Below, piece by piece: positions 1 to 12,597 of a stretch of DNA of 64,000 nucleotides. Source of the stretch: Adineta ricciae (Eukaryota; Rotifera; Eurotatoria; Adinetida; Adinetidae); the NCBI GenBank assembly GCA_905250025.1, contig CAJNOJ010000166.1, positions 1 through 64,000 of the forward strand. The letters run 5' to 3'. Both the position numbers and the translations under genes were made by a program. How positions within the stretch are numbered: position 1 is the stretch's first letter; every line of letters begins with the position of its first letter. The notes below the pieces were generated by a model, which did no database searches, had not been told where the DNA came from, and was given only the letters and a program-made list of their open reading frames with translations.

Positions 1-1
1 A

Positions 2-1243
2 AATGTTGAATTAAGTAACATACCTGAAGAAAAGAATTCATTTTCGTCGTTGTATGCTTTAAGTGACCCTATTGTCGAACATAACGACAACGATAATCAA
101 TCTCATCTTTTCACATCAACATCTATACTTGCGCCTCTTACATCCTATCGGTCTGCGGTAGACGAGAACCACAATTCTATTTCATTGTCAACTAACAAAA
201 ACAAAAATAATAAATCATTACCTTTCGCCTTCGACAATTCATTTCAGCAATCGTCTGCGTCTACACTTTCAACTTATTCTGCGACTGCTTCACCAGAATC
301 TTTACAAACTGCCATGTCATTATATCGACATTCATCTTCCGCGTCACATCCATACGATCAACGCATAAGTGATCAAGGAAACAAATATATCATTCAATTA
401 AAAACCGATGAGTATCAAGAAAACGATTTCACCATCACACCACGTTCGATATCGAGTCAAATTATCATCGATGCCAAACATCGCGAGGAAGATTCAACTG
501 GTGGTTACGTTCATCGAGAACTTCATAAAATCTTCAATATACCGAAACATATCGATTTAAATCGATATGCTTATACTTACAACACACACACCCAAGAATT
601 AACAATCGAAATGCCATATTTGTCGATCTCATCGGTTCATAGCTCTGCTGAACCTTTGACACAGTCATCGGAAAATCGAACTCGGCCAACCAACGGCAAT
701 CTTTTTTCACCACCATTATACCAAGCAACTTATTCTAATCAAAGTAACCCTATAAGTGGCAGTAGTATGGCAACGACTGGTTCGACACCATACAAGAGTT
801 TGAGTACACCAGCTGCTTCCAATTATGACTCCTCAGTTGGAAATACAAAACCATTTGATTTTGATTTGTTTCATCGCTCAGCATTTCGACCACAAATTGT
901 TCGAACATCAACAAATGACACTGCGGAAAAGAAACTAATTATGTCATTGGATCTAAGTGATTATCAAGCCGAAGACATCAAAGTAACTGTTAAAGAGCGT
1001 GAATTAATTGTCAACGCCGAACGAAAAATCGAAAGTGGTACGCGAAAGTCTCGCTCGTCATTCTTTCAGTCGACAAGTTTACCTCCTCAAACAGACCTTG
1101 ATCATCTTCAAACGAATTTTACCAATGGACGATTAACAATCGAAGCTCCCTATCTCGATCAAACGAATTCAGATCGTCGATTGAAAACTGCGAGTCTGAT
1201 TTCTACTAATAATAACAATAATAATCAAGAATCGAATTGGTAA
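2..1243 (+). CDS. Small heat-shock-like protein with two alpha-crystallin domains, 5' partial
   Basis: The frame is open from the first bases of the window to TAA at 1241-1243, giving 413 visible residues and no certain start, so the gene begins upstream. Two regions look like alpha-crystallin (Hsp20) domains. The first covers visible residues about 128-206 and ends in a beta-strand motif LTIEMPYL. The second covers about 311-385 and ends in LTIEAPYL. Each has the usual order of a strand, an acidic 'xEDI/ENDF' turn, an 'II.DAKH / LIVNAER' strand and a final short strand. The rest is Ser/Thr/Asn-rich and low-complexity. Members of the family are ATP-independent chaperones; two domains per chain is unusual but is known in flatworm proteins such as Tsp36. 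The fold call is by motif recognition only, and both domains are divergent, so chaperone function is inference. Confidence 0.65.
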   Translation, partial: NVELSNIPEEKNSFSSLYALSDPIVEHNDNDNQSHLFTSTSILAPLTSYRSAVDENHNSISLSTNKNKNNKSLPFAFDNSFQQSSASTLSTYSATASPESLQTAMSLYRHSSSASHPYDQRISDQGNKYIIQLKTDEYQENDFTITPRSISSQIIIDAKHREEDSTGGYVHRELHKIFNIPKHIDLNRYAYTYNTHTQELTIEMPYLSISSVHSSAEPLTQSSENRTRPTNGNLFSPPLYQATYSNQSNPISGSSMATTGSTPYKSLSTPAASNYDSSVGNTKPFDFDLFHRSAFRPQIVRTSTNDTAEKKLIMSLDLSDYQAEDIKVTVKERELIVNAERKIESGTRKSRSSFFQSTSLPPQTDLDHLQTNFTNGRLTIEAPYLDQTNSDRRLKTASLISTNNNNNNQESNW

Positions 1244-4200
1244 GCCGCACGTTGATCATTTCACTTGCTTGTCTTGATTTCCTCACAGATACTTTCGGTC
1301 ATTTTTAATCTTTTCACCATGTGTGTGCGTGTCTTTCTATATTACACTTATTAATTAACGTTTTGTTTGTATATAATATATATCAATAGGCTTTAATTCA
1401 GTAGTGAATTTCATTCTTTAGAGATTCCTACTGATTAAAGTAGAATCGTTGTTTTTTCTTTTCAATGAAATAAAAAGAAAAGATAAATGAAATGATTGCA
1501 TTGAAATATCTCATTTGACCTATTTATATTCAAGGTTTACTTCTTTTGTGTTTAAGCTAAAATATTCACGGTTTTTCTTTCTCTCGCCATCTGCTTTTTG
1601 TTTTATATAATTTCTCTCGATAAGAAAGTGATTTACATCAAGGTCTGAGTTCTACTTCTATTTGAATATCAAAAGAATAACACGAGAAAAGTTTTTTTTC
1701 TAAAGAAAATACTCACACGAAGATCATTGTTTGATTAAAAAAAGACCTCTTTAATCATTTGCATTTTTATGTCTCCTTTGCGTACATTTTCTATCCGATA
1801 TTTTAGGCGCATAGTATCCGAATCACAAGAGAAGTGGTGTACTGATGATTTGTCTCAACAACGAACAGAAACGGTCAAAGAATTTGTTCGCTCTTGTGGA
1901 CCTCGAAGCCATTATTCAACATGATGTGCAATCAATCATATCAAACATTTATATGTGAATTGAAATAAGCAAGAAGAAAAAGAAAAAGAAAAGAAAAGCT
2001 TCCAACATGATCAATCTACACATGTTTCTTTATTCATCTCCTAGCATACGGACATATTCCGGTGATTACTAGTATGATCCTCCTTTACAAAAACAAAATA
2101 TTCAAATCATTTTGCCACATATGCACATCAGTAATGATAGAATAGATGTTCGATTCAATCACACGGATCAATTGTAGTCTAGAAATATATATATATCTCA
2201 ACATTTTGAATTAGTATAAGTCATGAAATGTGTCTATGTTTGCTGTCGATGTGTATCATTGGAGTGAAGATGAACGATCAGATTAATCAGCTATATTCTA
2301 CAGATTGATGAGATGCATGCCTCGATCGATGTTACGTATCTAGATTAGAAAAAAAGACATGTCTGTTGTTTCAAGTTTAATGATTTTTTTTATTATCACA
2401 TCTAAATATACACGTTTGATCGCAACTATTGTCAAATTCGACAAAATCATTCATATTTCTCAGCTCGATGTATTTCTTAACATAGATTACGAAAATGAAA
2501 GCGCTACCTTGTCGAGCGAGAGACCTCTGTTTCGTTCGAAGAGAATTTTTGACAGTGTTGATGATGGAAAAAACTGATCCAATGATGTCCTTAGTTGAAC
2601 TTCTGCATGTCATCAACTTTGATTATTCATCTATGCGTACATAATGGGATAGAAAAGAGTTCTTCGATGGCGTCAAAAATCATGTTTCCCGAATATATGG
2701 GACATGTCACTTCGAAATTTTCCAGTTTACCGTGACTCTTCATTATGTCTGCTAAAGAAACATTAAAATTAAGAATAATTTGAAACTTTCCTTCAGGTAC
2801 GATCAGTGTCAGATGATTAATTATTGGAAAAAAAAGGAACTTTCGTTTGTATGAACTCCATTCAAAAAAGAAAGAACACCAATTCAAGGCGTTTAATAAT
2901 GCGTCTTATCGTGATTTATAGTTTTCAGTCAAGTCGACGCGAAAACTTGTTGAAAGTACAAAATGACGTATGTTGTAGTATGCTGGTTAACGAAGAACTA
3001 TCATTATATATCCGATTGGATCTATTATCAAAGGATGTATTTCCCTATAAACAGCATGAAATCATGTCAGAATGTGATAAAATCTGTTTTAAGATGATGG
3101 GGGAACACGATGTTTATTCTTGTTTGCTGCTTAAACCATTCATCCGCTAATAGCGATCTATTTGTGTACGATAAACGTTTTTTGAGAGCGAGAGCGAGAG
3201 TTAGTATCAGTCAAATTTTGGAAAGTGCTATTTTATGCTCTGTCGATTAAGACAAATACAGTTCATGCATCGTTTGCTTTCCTCTTCCATTCATTTACAT
3301 TCTATTGAGGTGTTAAAATCTGCATTTGTACTTTGATGACGTACATTGGTGTTTTGTCATTTGTGGCCTAGTTTTCTCTTGGTTGATTGTAAATTACGAT
3401 GATAAATGTGCTGATCAGTTCACAATTCCCTGCACTCAACAAGGTCGAACTGTTCTTGTGTCTTTCTTGATAATATTAAAGCGTTTGTTTGAAACACGTA
3501 TTTCTAAATAGACATTAGGAAATTCCTCGAAGATATAAATAATTACTATTTGTATTCCAGTTAGGTATTTATTTCGGTGATAACGGGAAAAGAAGCGAAG
3601 CGAGAGTGGCCCTGCGACTTTCAGTCAACTTTATTGACAAATGATTCTCTATTGTTGATAGATAAATATATTCTATAGAATCTCTCCATTTTCTATCCTT
3701 CTGATCGTTTCTTTAAGTGCTCATCGATTATCTATTAAAGACAAAGTAATGATGTTCTTTTAATATAGACGGCTATTCAACCGCCCACTCACTCATTCAC
3801 TTACAACTCATGTGTATCAATGCAACAATCAACATTCTGCAAGTTCTTTTCCTGATGGCTTTGTTCAAACCTTGATCAATCTACACATTAGTCTGCATTG
3901 TCAAATAATCCAAGTTGTTGACTGATAAAACCCACTGTCTGTTCGAAGATTTCATCAGAAGAAAGTCTTAACCGTAGGAATAAACAACTGTATAGACGAC
4001 AAATCAGTATCCCAATCTTTCAGTGTCCTGTCTCACGTACGTTTTGCAATCGCCGAAGCCCACTTGCCAACGCACTGAATCGTCTTTTCTCTTCTAACAA
4101 ATGTAAGTTATGATTTCATGTTGAATAAAACAAAGTAGCAACGCGATCAATTCCAAATGGATAAATAAAAACAGCATAAGAAAATAGATCTCCGTATACT

Positions 4201-5662
4201 TTCACACAATGATTATTCCGATAAGAAAGTTTCTCCTTTCTTTCTTCGTCGTGCATACCAGCGAACAAATTAATTATTAGAATAAGAAAGGATAAGATAG
4301 CATGAAACCAGTCACTGTTAGGTGTTTCGTTGTCAAAACGCATGTCAGGAAAAGCAGGAGAGAAAGAGAATTTTTCTCTAATAAAATGACGCTTCGTAAT
4401 AGCAAAACTCTTCTGATTCGAAGAGATGATGTGAGCCAAAAAAGAAGAGCGTAGAACAAGAGAAAAATGACATCCGAGTTTTTCACGAGATGACAAGAGC
4501 GAACGGTGTATGTTATTCAGAAAACATAGAGTAGATAAACTTTCTCTCATTCCTTTTGTCTATAGACAACAGATGATTTTGCAAGTGTTAACACTCGATC
4601 CACAAAGAATATTGTCTCGTTTCTATTGAAGTCAGCAAATCGATGGAACCATCTCTAAAATGCTCATCTCGTGTGTAAACATTTCATTAGAGAAAGACAA
4701 TTTTCTAAAGACTTCCAAATGTTTTTTTTGCCTATTATATTAGATTGCTAATCTTCGCATGGGCTATAATCATTCTTAGTGGAAATAATATGTTGATATA
4801 TAGAAGTAAAGGTCGCCAGTGAAATGAGATGTAAACGAGATTTCAGACGTGAGCATGAACTCGAGCTATGATAATAACCCACTTTCTTCCGATATCATAT
4901 GATCTTCTTCAATTGATCTTCTGAGACTAATACTGTCGATCATTAACTAGAGCATTGGATTTCTTGGGAAGTCTATTCGAGAACAAACCACCTTCAGTGT
5001 GAAGTTATTCTACTAAGGAAATCAGTTTTCATAGACAAAGAAAGTCAGCAACATTATAATGTGATTAAATGAGAAAAAAAAAAGACAAAGCGGAAAGGGG
5101 ATATTACCTGTTGTAACACAATGTTTGGTTTAGTACTTATATGCGACTGGATTCAGAGCAATTCGCTCGGTTTTTTCTTCCTCGGTAGCGTAGTATCCAT
5201 TGAGTAACACGTTTTTTTAGTTAATTTCTCTCTCTCTGAGATTTTTCTGCATCGTTTTTTCTTTTAATCATTGAAAGAATAGAAACATAATTGCAAAAGA
5301 GAGAGAGAGGGAGGGTATGAAAGTAAAGAAAACTATTTTTAGTTTCTTTTTTCCACATCTATTCGCCCATCTTAATCTTTCCTATGAGAAGAAGAGAAAT
5401 GTCAGAGTAAATAGATGTGTTTCTTCAAATACTAATGGAAGAATCAAAAAGAACTGGCAAATAGATTAACCATTTGTTCTAGATATATATCTGAATCTAT
5501 TTATTCAATAGGAGAACCGATCAAACTCGAAATGTTTTTCTGTTGTCCAAGAAAATCAACCATCGAACAACAGACGATGCGATCTTATTGCCATATTTGA
5601 TGTACCTTTCACCATGTGTGTTTATCAACAAAAACAAAATCTGTTAAGTATATTCACATATA
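1244..5662. other. Long AT-rich spacer, no gene recognised
   Basis: About 4.4 kb without a recognisable gene. It contains only short open frames on both strands, for example 2824-3150 plus and 2627-2887 minus, none resembling a known family or joining to neighbours in phase. Purine/pyrimidine-biased tracts and short GA runs occur near 3180 and 5300. It probably includes the 3' UTR of the crystallin-domain gene and the 5' region of the membrane-protein gene that starts at 5663. I see no tRNA, CRISPR or clear transposon ends in it. Confidence 0.5.
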
Positions 5663-7814
5663 ATGGCCGACTTGACAGTTGCTACATTATGTCAAGTTCT
5701 CGCGAATATAACTAGAAATCGTTGTACGTTCGTGGAAACTTCCAATACCTGCCGATGCATTGATAGTCTAATGTCTCCAAGTATGATTATGGCTTGGAAG
5801 TGAATGTTATTGCTGTCATTTTGCATTTAGGACCAGCAAATACTGTTAGTTCAGCACCGAATATAATGTTAAGCGAAGTCTTTCTAATCTTTTTTGTTTT
5901 GGCATTATGGCTTTCAGCAATTGGTTTTTGTCTCAATCAATATAAATCACTTCGTCGTCTCGAAACTCAAGTACATTACTGCGGAAACCGAAAGGATCCA
6001 TTAAACATTGGTGATATTAAAATCGTTGAACGCGAACAAGATTCGATCATATACAAGAAAAAACGTTATTCAACTGTTCTCGATACACATATTAATTCTG
6101 AAGATTTGCGATCTATGCACTACGTCAAAGAATATCTGCCGAAATCTGTTCTCACACCGAAAATACCCTCGTCGGCAGTCACCGCTCTTGTTTTCAGTCG
6201 GGAGGAGCTGACTGCGAATGTTCCTTTAGCAACGACAGCAGCAAATAACTTTCTACCAGCATTATCCATGTCGACACTGACGTCATATACTCCGCTGAGT
6301 ACTCATGATGAATTAGCTGAAGAACAGCAATCACCAAGTGATCCAGTGGCTCCATGCGCATCTCTCGTCACATGCGAAGCGAATACTAATAAGCATAATG
6401 AACGAATGTCATTCGCTCGTATTACAGGTAAAGATGAAGAAAAAAGGAAATTACGATGAACTTTGCAATTCTAGCTGTACTCTCATAATGATTTGTTTTT
6501 TTGTGTTAAATGTTTCGCCTCCGTAAGAATCTTCTTTCAACTGTTACGCGTCAGGGTGATTCAGTTCATCATAAGATTAAATATTTCCATTTGTAGACAG
6601 ATTGAGAATGTTGTGTCAGGAAAATCAAGCTTAACTACTCATCTCGATAATGTTTACTTACTAAAACACACCCTTCTAAGATTAATAAACACTTAAGAGT
6701 CGTAGGCGAACATTTTACAGGCGACGTGTTGTGTAAGATCACATGAACGTGAGAAACTTAAAACTCTGAGCGGAAAGTTAGACACTGACTTACGCGTTTC
6801 TCTTCGTCTCATAGCCATTGTAATAGTTCAATGCCAAATATAAGAAATTTTCTAAAATTATGTTAATTGCTCGTGATGTTCATGCATAACAACAGATAAT
6901 GGTGTCGTCATCATTTCAAGCAAATACGATTTTCAGCAATGTAGGCATACATTCATCAGCTAATGAAAATTTTTTCAACAAATATGCTAAAGTTCTAATT
7001 AGATCTTGATTTTCTTCTTTAAGTCTTCTGCAAACATACTACTTGCTTTTTTTTTACCTTAGACAAAGGTCGTGTGGCGACGGGTTTAACCGTTCCACGT
7101 ATTCCTACGCCGAGTAGTTTGCATTCATGCTGGAATAGCTCGTACACGTGCGATACAAGTCGTTCTGCCCAACTTTTATCAGTTCCATCAAGCAGTCTTC
7201 GAATCAATCGTTACTCCGATGGAAACATATCATTTTCCATTCCTGAAACTTCGCCAAAAACCTCCGAGAATACCAACGAACAATTACTTGACCCTCGTCT
7301 TATATCGAAGACTGTTCGTCGAAGTTTGCTGGCTTTACACCGCGAAAGTCAAGAAAATATCAATTTCCAACGTAATAAAGAAAAGACTCAATCCGAAAAC
7401 GACGTTCATGGCGCATTTACATCGTGGAAAATCAAAATGAAATCGAAATTAAAACGTACACATCATCGTCACACGCAGCCATCAACTCCTCACACCCATT
7501 CAAGTGCATTGTCAGTCGTACCACCATCAGACAATAGTAACGAACGTGAACGTCGTGTGTTAGAATACAAAACGACAAAACAAGAATTAAGATTCTCTAC
7601 GCCTCCATTACGTTATTATTCGTTCTCGAGAAATCCATCTGCTCGACGAAGTTTAAAACATTACCCGAAATACTCAACACAGAGTACAACAGAAAGTGAA
7701 ACGACGCAATTTGATTCACCGCATACGACAAGTATTTATATTCCTACAAATGATAATAAATTCAAGAAGACAATAGATGAAATCGATAGCGAATCTGCAA
7801 TTACACCTGTATGA
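5663..7814 (+). CDS. Single-pass membrane protein of unknown family, 3 exons
   Basis: The model is join(5663..5799, 5850..6427, 7063..7814), 488 residues. ATG at 5663 has an in-frame stop shortly upstream. The first intron is 50 nt (GTGAAT...TTAG) and the second is 635 nt (GTAAAG...CTTAG); both close the reading phase. The short N-terminus (residues 1-50) has four cysteines and an N-glycosylation-type NIT. It is followed by one hydrophobic segment at about 56-73 and a basic stretch (YKSLRRLE), which suggests an outside N-terminus and a long inside tail. The tail (about 415 residues) is Ser/Thr/Arg-rich with no recognised domain. I do not recognise the family. The first exon is less certain than the other two. 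Confidence 0.6.
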
Positions 7815-8326
7815 GAGTCTCCTCCGTTTATCTGTATATAAATTTTTGTCTTCTCAAAAGTTCCGGTGAATTTTTCTTTTTCTCCATTCATTTCTTTTTC
7901 TTAATATAAACTTCATAGGATTATAAAGTAAAGTCGAAATAGAACGTTTACGAGGCCCTGCTTGTATAAGTTCATTTCGAGCGAGAGAAAAACATCGTCA
8001 ATTTGGTTGGCTTCAAAAGTAAGCTCTCTTTATGTCAAAGGAAGACCAATCCTGATTTTTGGAGTTTCTTTTTTTCTTCTGTCAATTTATCGATCTGTCG
8101 CTACTTGATCTAATCAAATTCGCAAGTTCGAAATAACGATTTCGAAAAATCATATATTATGTGAATGAGAGAAAAGAAAAGAGAGAAAAAACTGGAATCG
8201 ATTGAAACTGAGATCCCTTTTATTTTTCTTGTACATTGAGTCAATATAGTAGGCAGTTAAATCATCAGAGAAAAAGAAATCGACAAAAACACGACTATTC
8301 CCATCGAAAAACAACTCGCATTTACA
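7815..8326. other. Intergenic spacer between two same-strand genes
   Basis: About 510 bases between TGA at 7814 and ATG at 8327. It is AT-rich with poly-pyrimidine and AAG-rich tracts. It must hold the 3' end of the upstream gene and the promoter of the next one, but I see no clear TATA box, polyadenylation cluster or repeat that I would defend. Confidence 0.4.
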
Positions 8327-10271
8327 ATGTACACAGGCATAAAGAACAGTATGAAATCAGTTACACTTTTGATTGTACTGATATTCTTCTTAAAACCTAT
8401 TCGTGGATCACCATGTTACAAACAAGGAAATAACTTACAATGCAATGTTACAAACAGCTCCACTGTTGATACAAGTTCTATCGATGTTACTGGTATTGCT
8501 TGGATTGAAATTATATACAGTGACACGACATTTCTCGATGTTAAAACATCATCCGTAGATTTGCTTCGAATTAGACCTGTTGATGGAAGTGACGGTCATA
8601 TACTTCGAATCGCGTCGATCGATACCGCAGCTGCTCGAGTTGAAATCATGATTAATCTGTCGTTGAATCAAACTGCGTCACCATTATTTTTTGCATCAAA
8701 TCCGATGTTGGCAGCAACTAGTACATTGAGTATTTACGTGAAACAAATGTATCAGGAAACTGCGAGTTTCAAAATCTTCGCGTGTTCAAATCTACCTACC
8801 GTCACTTTGGCAAAATATGAACTTGTCTTCGATAATTCGACTTCTCTATCAGGAGTAACAGAATCCTTTTGTTTCTAATATTTTTTCACTTGATTTTGTC
8901 TTATTTTTATAGAATTTAAGCTTTCCTGATCTCGTCTGTGGACTGAAAAACGTTTCGAGCTTATTAATATCCGGTAACAAACATTGTCTTACGATTATTA
9001 GCTCACAACTGTCTAATGTACGGAGCGTGCAAAAATTAGCACTAAGAAATCTTCGTCTACATGACCAAATTCTATACAATATCATCAACTTAAACGAATA
9101 TATCATCGAAAAATGCGATTATGATCGAACAGCGGGAATTTTGCAATCTGATCGAGCACAGAATCTATCACTAATCATGAGAAATAATAATCCGTTGGAT
9201 TCTATTCTGCCAAATGGTAGCAACGCTTTTTATGGACGTATCGCTTACAAAAGCATCACCTTAATCGAACCGAACTTGACTTCAACATGCTTGAAAGCAA
9301 TTGTGGGATCAAAACTTGGACTGTTAACATTAACTCTTGATCTTGGTATTTACAATCCAGCAGATTTCGTCGAATGGAAAAGTAATTCTCCCATTCTTTG
9401 GGATTTAAAAATTTTTAGCATTCGAAACTTAAGTATATTACCACCGAAATTCTTCAACAGCATCGATTCGTTGCATAGTCTTGTTTTACAAGGCACATAC
9501 CCTTTACAAAAATCTGATATTTGTATTTTTGCTGGTATCAATGTCCCAGATAGTACAGCACAACCTCTAATAACATTATATTCAAGTCAAAATCCACAGA
9601 ATTGGGATTCGTGCGCTGATACATACATAAAAGCGGTTAATACCAAGAGCATGGCAGATGTCGTATGCCCCTCTAACAATACCGACGAAGGTTGTCAACA
9701 ATGGTGTACAGCAACTGCGAAATGCTCCCTTATTTCCTTCGAAAATAGCTGTCCGGACATTACATTAACCAGAGTGAAACCATTCTTTTATAACAATAGT
9801 TATTTATACTATTTCTTCCAAAAAGGTCTATGGGCAGAGCGACCAACAGATCCGACAAGCTATCCAAAGGACGATTCCATAAATATTGCCGCTATCATCG
9901 GTGCAATCTGCGGTCTTTTAGTTGCTATTATCATTCTTGGCACAACAATCTTTTGTATCTATCGAAACAGAAACAGTAATTCGAGCAAAAACTTAACTTC
10001 TTCATCCGAGAAGAAATGTGTGTATTCTTCCGATGATCCATCCCATGTATCGATCGCAACGAGTAAAACATCTCAATCATCCCGCACTGGGCTTCAAAAA
10101 TCATTTTTTCCTCCAATTCATCCCAATGATGAAATCGCACCTCCACTCTACACTGCACCATCTGAGTCTGTTCGTTCGGCATCGGTTTACAATCATCCAT
10201 CAGCACCTGCGGCGCCTCGTGACAGTATCTCAACACATGCAACTCATGTTTACGAAACAGTCGACTCTTGA
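8327..10271 (+). CDS. Type I membrane protein with LRR-like ectodomain, 2 exons
   Basis: The model is join(8327..8854, 8913..10271), 628 residues. The 58-nt intron (GTAACA...TATAG) replaces a run of stops, and the downstream frame continues exactly. A signal peptide spans about residues 9-28; a second ATG at 8351 would shorten the leader and is equally possible. The ectodomain (about 29-498) has several N-glycosylation sequons, irregular leucine-rich strands such as VSSLLISGN and LHSLVLQG, and a Cys cluster just before the membrane. One transmembrane segment lies at about 499-526, followed by a roughly 100-residue Ser/Pro/Tyr-rich cytoplasmic tail. The layout suggests a cell-surface receptor or adhesion molecule; ligand and family are unknown. 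The LRR assignment is weak. Confidence 0.75.
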
Positions 10272-10329
10272 AAAGAGCGTGAATATAGATATTTACTCCA
10301 TGATTTTATTCATTCAAATACAAATATTT

Positions 10330-11630
10330 TTAAAATTCGATTTCCGTAGCGTCTTTTTCATATTCCACATCTGTTCCGATAATCAATGATTGTTGAAATG
10401 TATTCAATTTGAGCTTTTCATTCTGTTTTATCGTGTTTTCACCTAAAAGAACAAAATTATATATACATACATATATATATATTGTGTTTTCTTTCTCTCC
10501 TTTCTTTAAAATAAAATTAATTGAATACGTACTAGCTATGATCAGTTCCAAAGGCCAATGCGTACAAGTCGTTCCATTTCGAACGTATTCTTCTCTCAGT
10601 TTACGAAATTCTTCTAAATTTTGGAACAAGTCTGCGTCAGGAGCAAACAGGGACAATGGACTCATACAGATGTAAGCGACAATGCGTTTCAGTGCTGCTT
10701 GATTTGCTCCATTATCATCAACGAGTGCCGGCGTGTTACAATGAATACAACGTGAATCCCAAACGACGAGATCACCTGCTTTGCATTTGATTAAACGAGG
10801 GGGAAGCTGTTGAAGCAATGGATGTATATCAGGAATTCGAAGATAGTTACCCCAATAATTTCTTGATTTCGATGGTGATAGCAAGTCAAGAAAATGTTTA
10901 TGCGAATGTGGAACTATAACAAGACCACCAGTAGTTTCATCGCTATCAGTGACTGCGACAAGACCTTGAATTGAACATCGGTCTGGTTTAGAAGATGGGT
11001 TCTAAAATTGATTATTGATATGGAAAAGATGTCGTACCGGAATAGAATATTATTTACTTGATCACAATGATACCAACCGCCTCTTGTTTTCCATTCGGGA
11101 TTAATATGCCAGTTACGAAAACAACCAGCTCCGTCGAATGAAACACACAATTCATTGGAATTCCAAATATGAGAAAAGACTTTCTTCACATTTGGATTTC
11201 CTCGTATATGCCACATGAACTCAGATTGTCCAATACCCAAAGTGTTGAGCAGGCCAATTTCAAATGATCCTGGCCTAGAATAAATGGAATGAAAACTGTT
11301 TACTGTTTATTCGTCTGAGTGAAATCAAATATACCATGGCTCATCCCATGTTTCAGGTAGATCCCGTCGAATATGGTAAGGCTTTGGTAAACTCTCCAGA
11401 TATTTCCAAAATAAGTCAACACTTTTATTAACTTCATCAGCAGACAGAACATTACTAAACACAGCATAGCCGTGCTCATTGAAATGTTCAATACCTTGTT
11501 GAATTTCTTCAATATTTGTAACAGAAAATCGAGGTGGAGTTATATCATATTTCACGGTGGCTTGTACTGGATTTGGCACTATTGTCTCGTAGGTTCTAGT
11601 TGGTTTTGTTTTATCAATGCTCTGACCCAT
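10330..11630 (-). CDS. Phytanoyl-CoA dioxygenase-like Fe(II)/2-oxoglutarate oxygenase, 4 exons
   Basis: The model is complement(join(10330..10442, 10533..11001, 11058..11274, 11335..11630)), 364 residues. The introns are 60, 56 and 90 nt and all phases close. The PhyH family uses a His-x-Asp...His iron site on a jelly-roll fold. Here HCD is at residues 168-170 in WYHCDQ, the distal His is near 258 in CIHCNTP, and an Arg near 277 (LKRIV) fits the 2-oxoglutarate anchor. The first 35 residues carry no obvious signal peptide and there is no C-terminal peroxisomal tripeptide, so it is not obviously the peroxisomal phytanate enzyme. The 90-nt last intron is a multiple of three and open, so retention would add 30 residues in frame. 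The substrate is unknown. The convergent gene ends only 58 bases away at 10271. Confidence 0.85.
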
Positions 11631-12133
11631 AGCAAACAAGTCGATTTCACTTTCTTGACACACGTATTAAACTACTGATATTAATATGGAGTGAATAAAT
11701 ACAATGATGTAATTACGCCAACTATTCTGCCACGTAGCGTGTTTCACATGACTTTATATACCTTTTTTAGATGCTTTCGAATCTTCTAGATATTTTCACA
11801 GCTGTCGAGAAAAGAAGGAAGTGTAGAACTACATTGGTTACTAAAGCACATTGAGTTTTATCAAAGATGATTAACCAGACAACGAATTTTGGACTACCTG
11901 TGAGCATGTAATAAAACACAACAGTATGTGTCATGCTCGGCAATGTACGTATAGGACCTGATTTTTTTTGTACTACAGTGACATCTATCCGATATTGATT
12001 AAATTGGAGTCAGTATAACATTACTAATGGAACTCCGTCTTAATGGATTGCGATTTGTTTATTATTTTTATTTGGAGTCTATATAGATCTTTTTTTTCTA
12101 CTATAGTTTCCTTTTTTCAAATTTCTATTGCAG
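11631..12133. other. Divergent promoter region between the dioxygenase and ATP synthase g
   Basis: About 500 bases between two divergently transcribed start codons (11630 minus, 12134 plus). The last bases before the plus-strand ATG read as a poly-pyrimidine tract ending in TTGCAG, so a 5'-UTR intron acceptor immediately before the ATG is likely. Nothing else was recognised. Confidence 0.45.
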
Positions 12134-12597
12134 ATGGCTGCTATTGTCAATCGTGTCACAGCTCTTGTACCAAAAGTTGCCCTACGTAAATTTACATTTG
12201 TTAGGCCATGTAATCCTCTAACGATCTTTTCTTTTCAGCCGTGGCACGCTATGGACAATCGAAATTGTCCCGTTTTTGGTATTTTGCTCGCGTTGAATTA
12301 CGTCCACCAATGCCAAGCGAATTCGGTGAAGTTCAAAAAGGTGTTCAAAAAATTGTTAAATCAGCTTCCACCGGTGCTTGGCGCCAATTGACCGTTAAAG
12401 TACGAATCTTGTTTTTTCTCCTCTCCTACCAATTCTTCATCTTAATCTTCATTTAGCAATTCGCCTTGAACGGCCTTGTTGGTCTAGAAGTTATGTTCTG
12501 GTTTTACATTGGTGAATGCATTGGACGCGGAAGTATCATTGGCTATCGACCTGGCCGTAGTGAGGGCATCCCAGCTCCATATAAATACTTCATGTGA
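12134..12597 (+). CDS. ATP5MG: Mitochondrial ATP synthase subunit g
   Basis: The model is join(12134..12185, 12239..12399, 12457..12597), 117 residues. The introns are 53 and 57 nt and close in phase. The protein follows the family pattern along its length: a basic amphipathic N-terminus, the RFWYFARVELRPPMP block, QLTVK, then a single membrane helix (ALNGLVGLEVMFWFYIGE) with a glycine-rich face ending in GRGSIIGY. Subunit g sits in the membrane part of the F1Fo ATP synthase of the inner mitochondrial membrane and supports dimer formation. The human protein is about 103 residues; here about 14 residues extend beyond the IIGY end. The ATG directly follows a splice-acceptor-like CAG. Confidence 0.93.

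Noticed and set aside
2359..3150. Several 70-110-codon ORFs on both strands in the first spacer
   Set aside because: No start or splice context, no family match, overlapping on opposite strands, and biased low-complexity composition.
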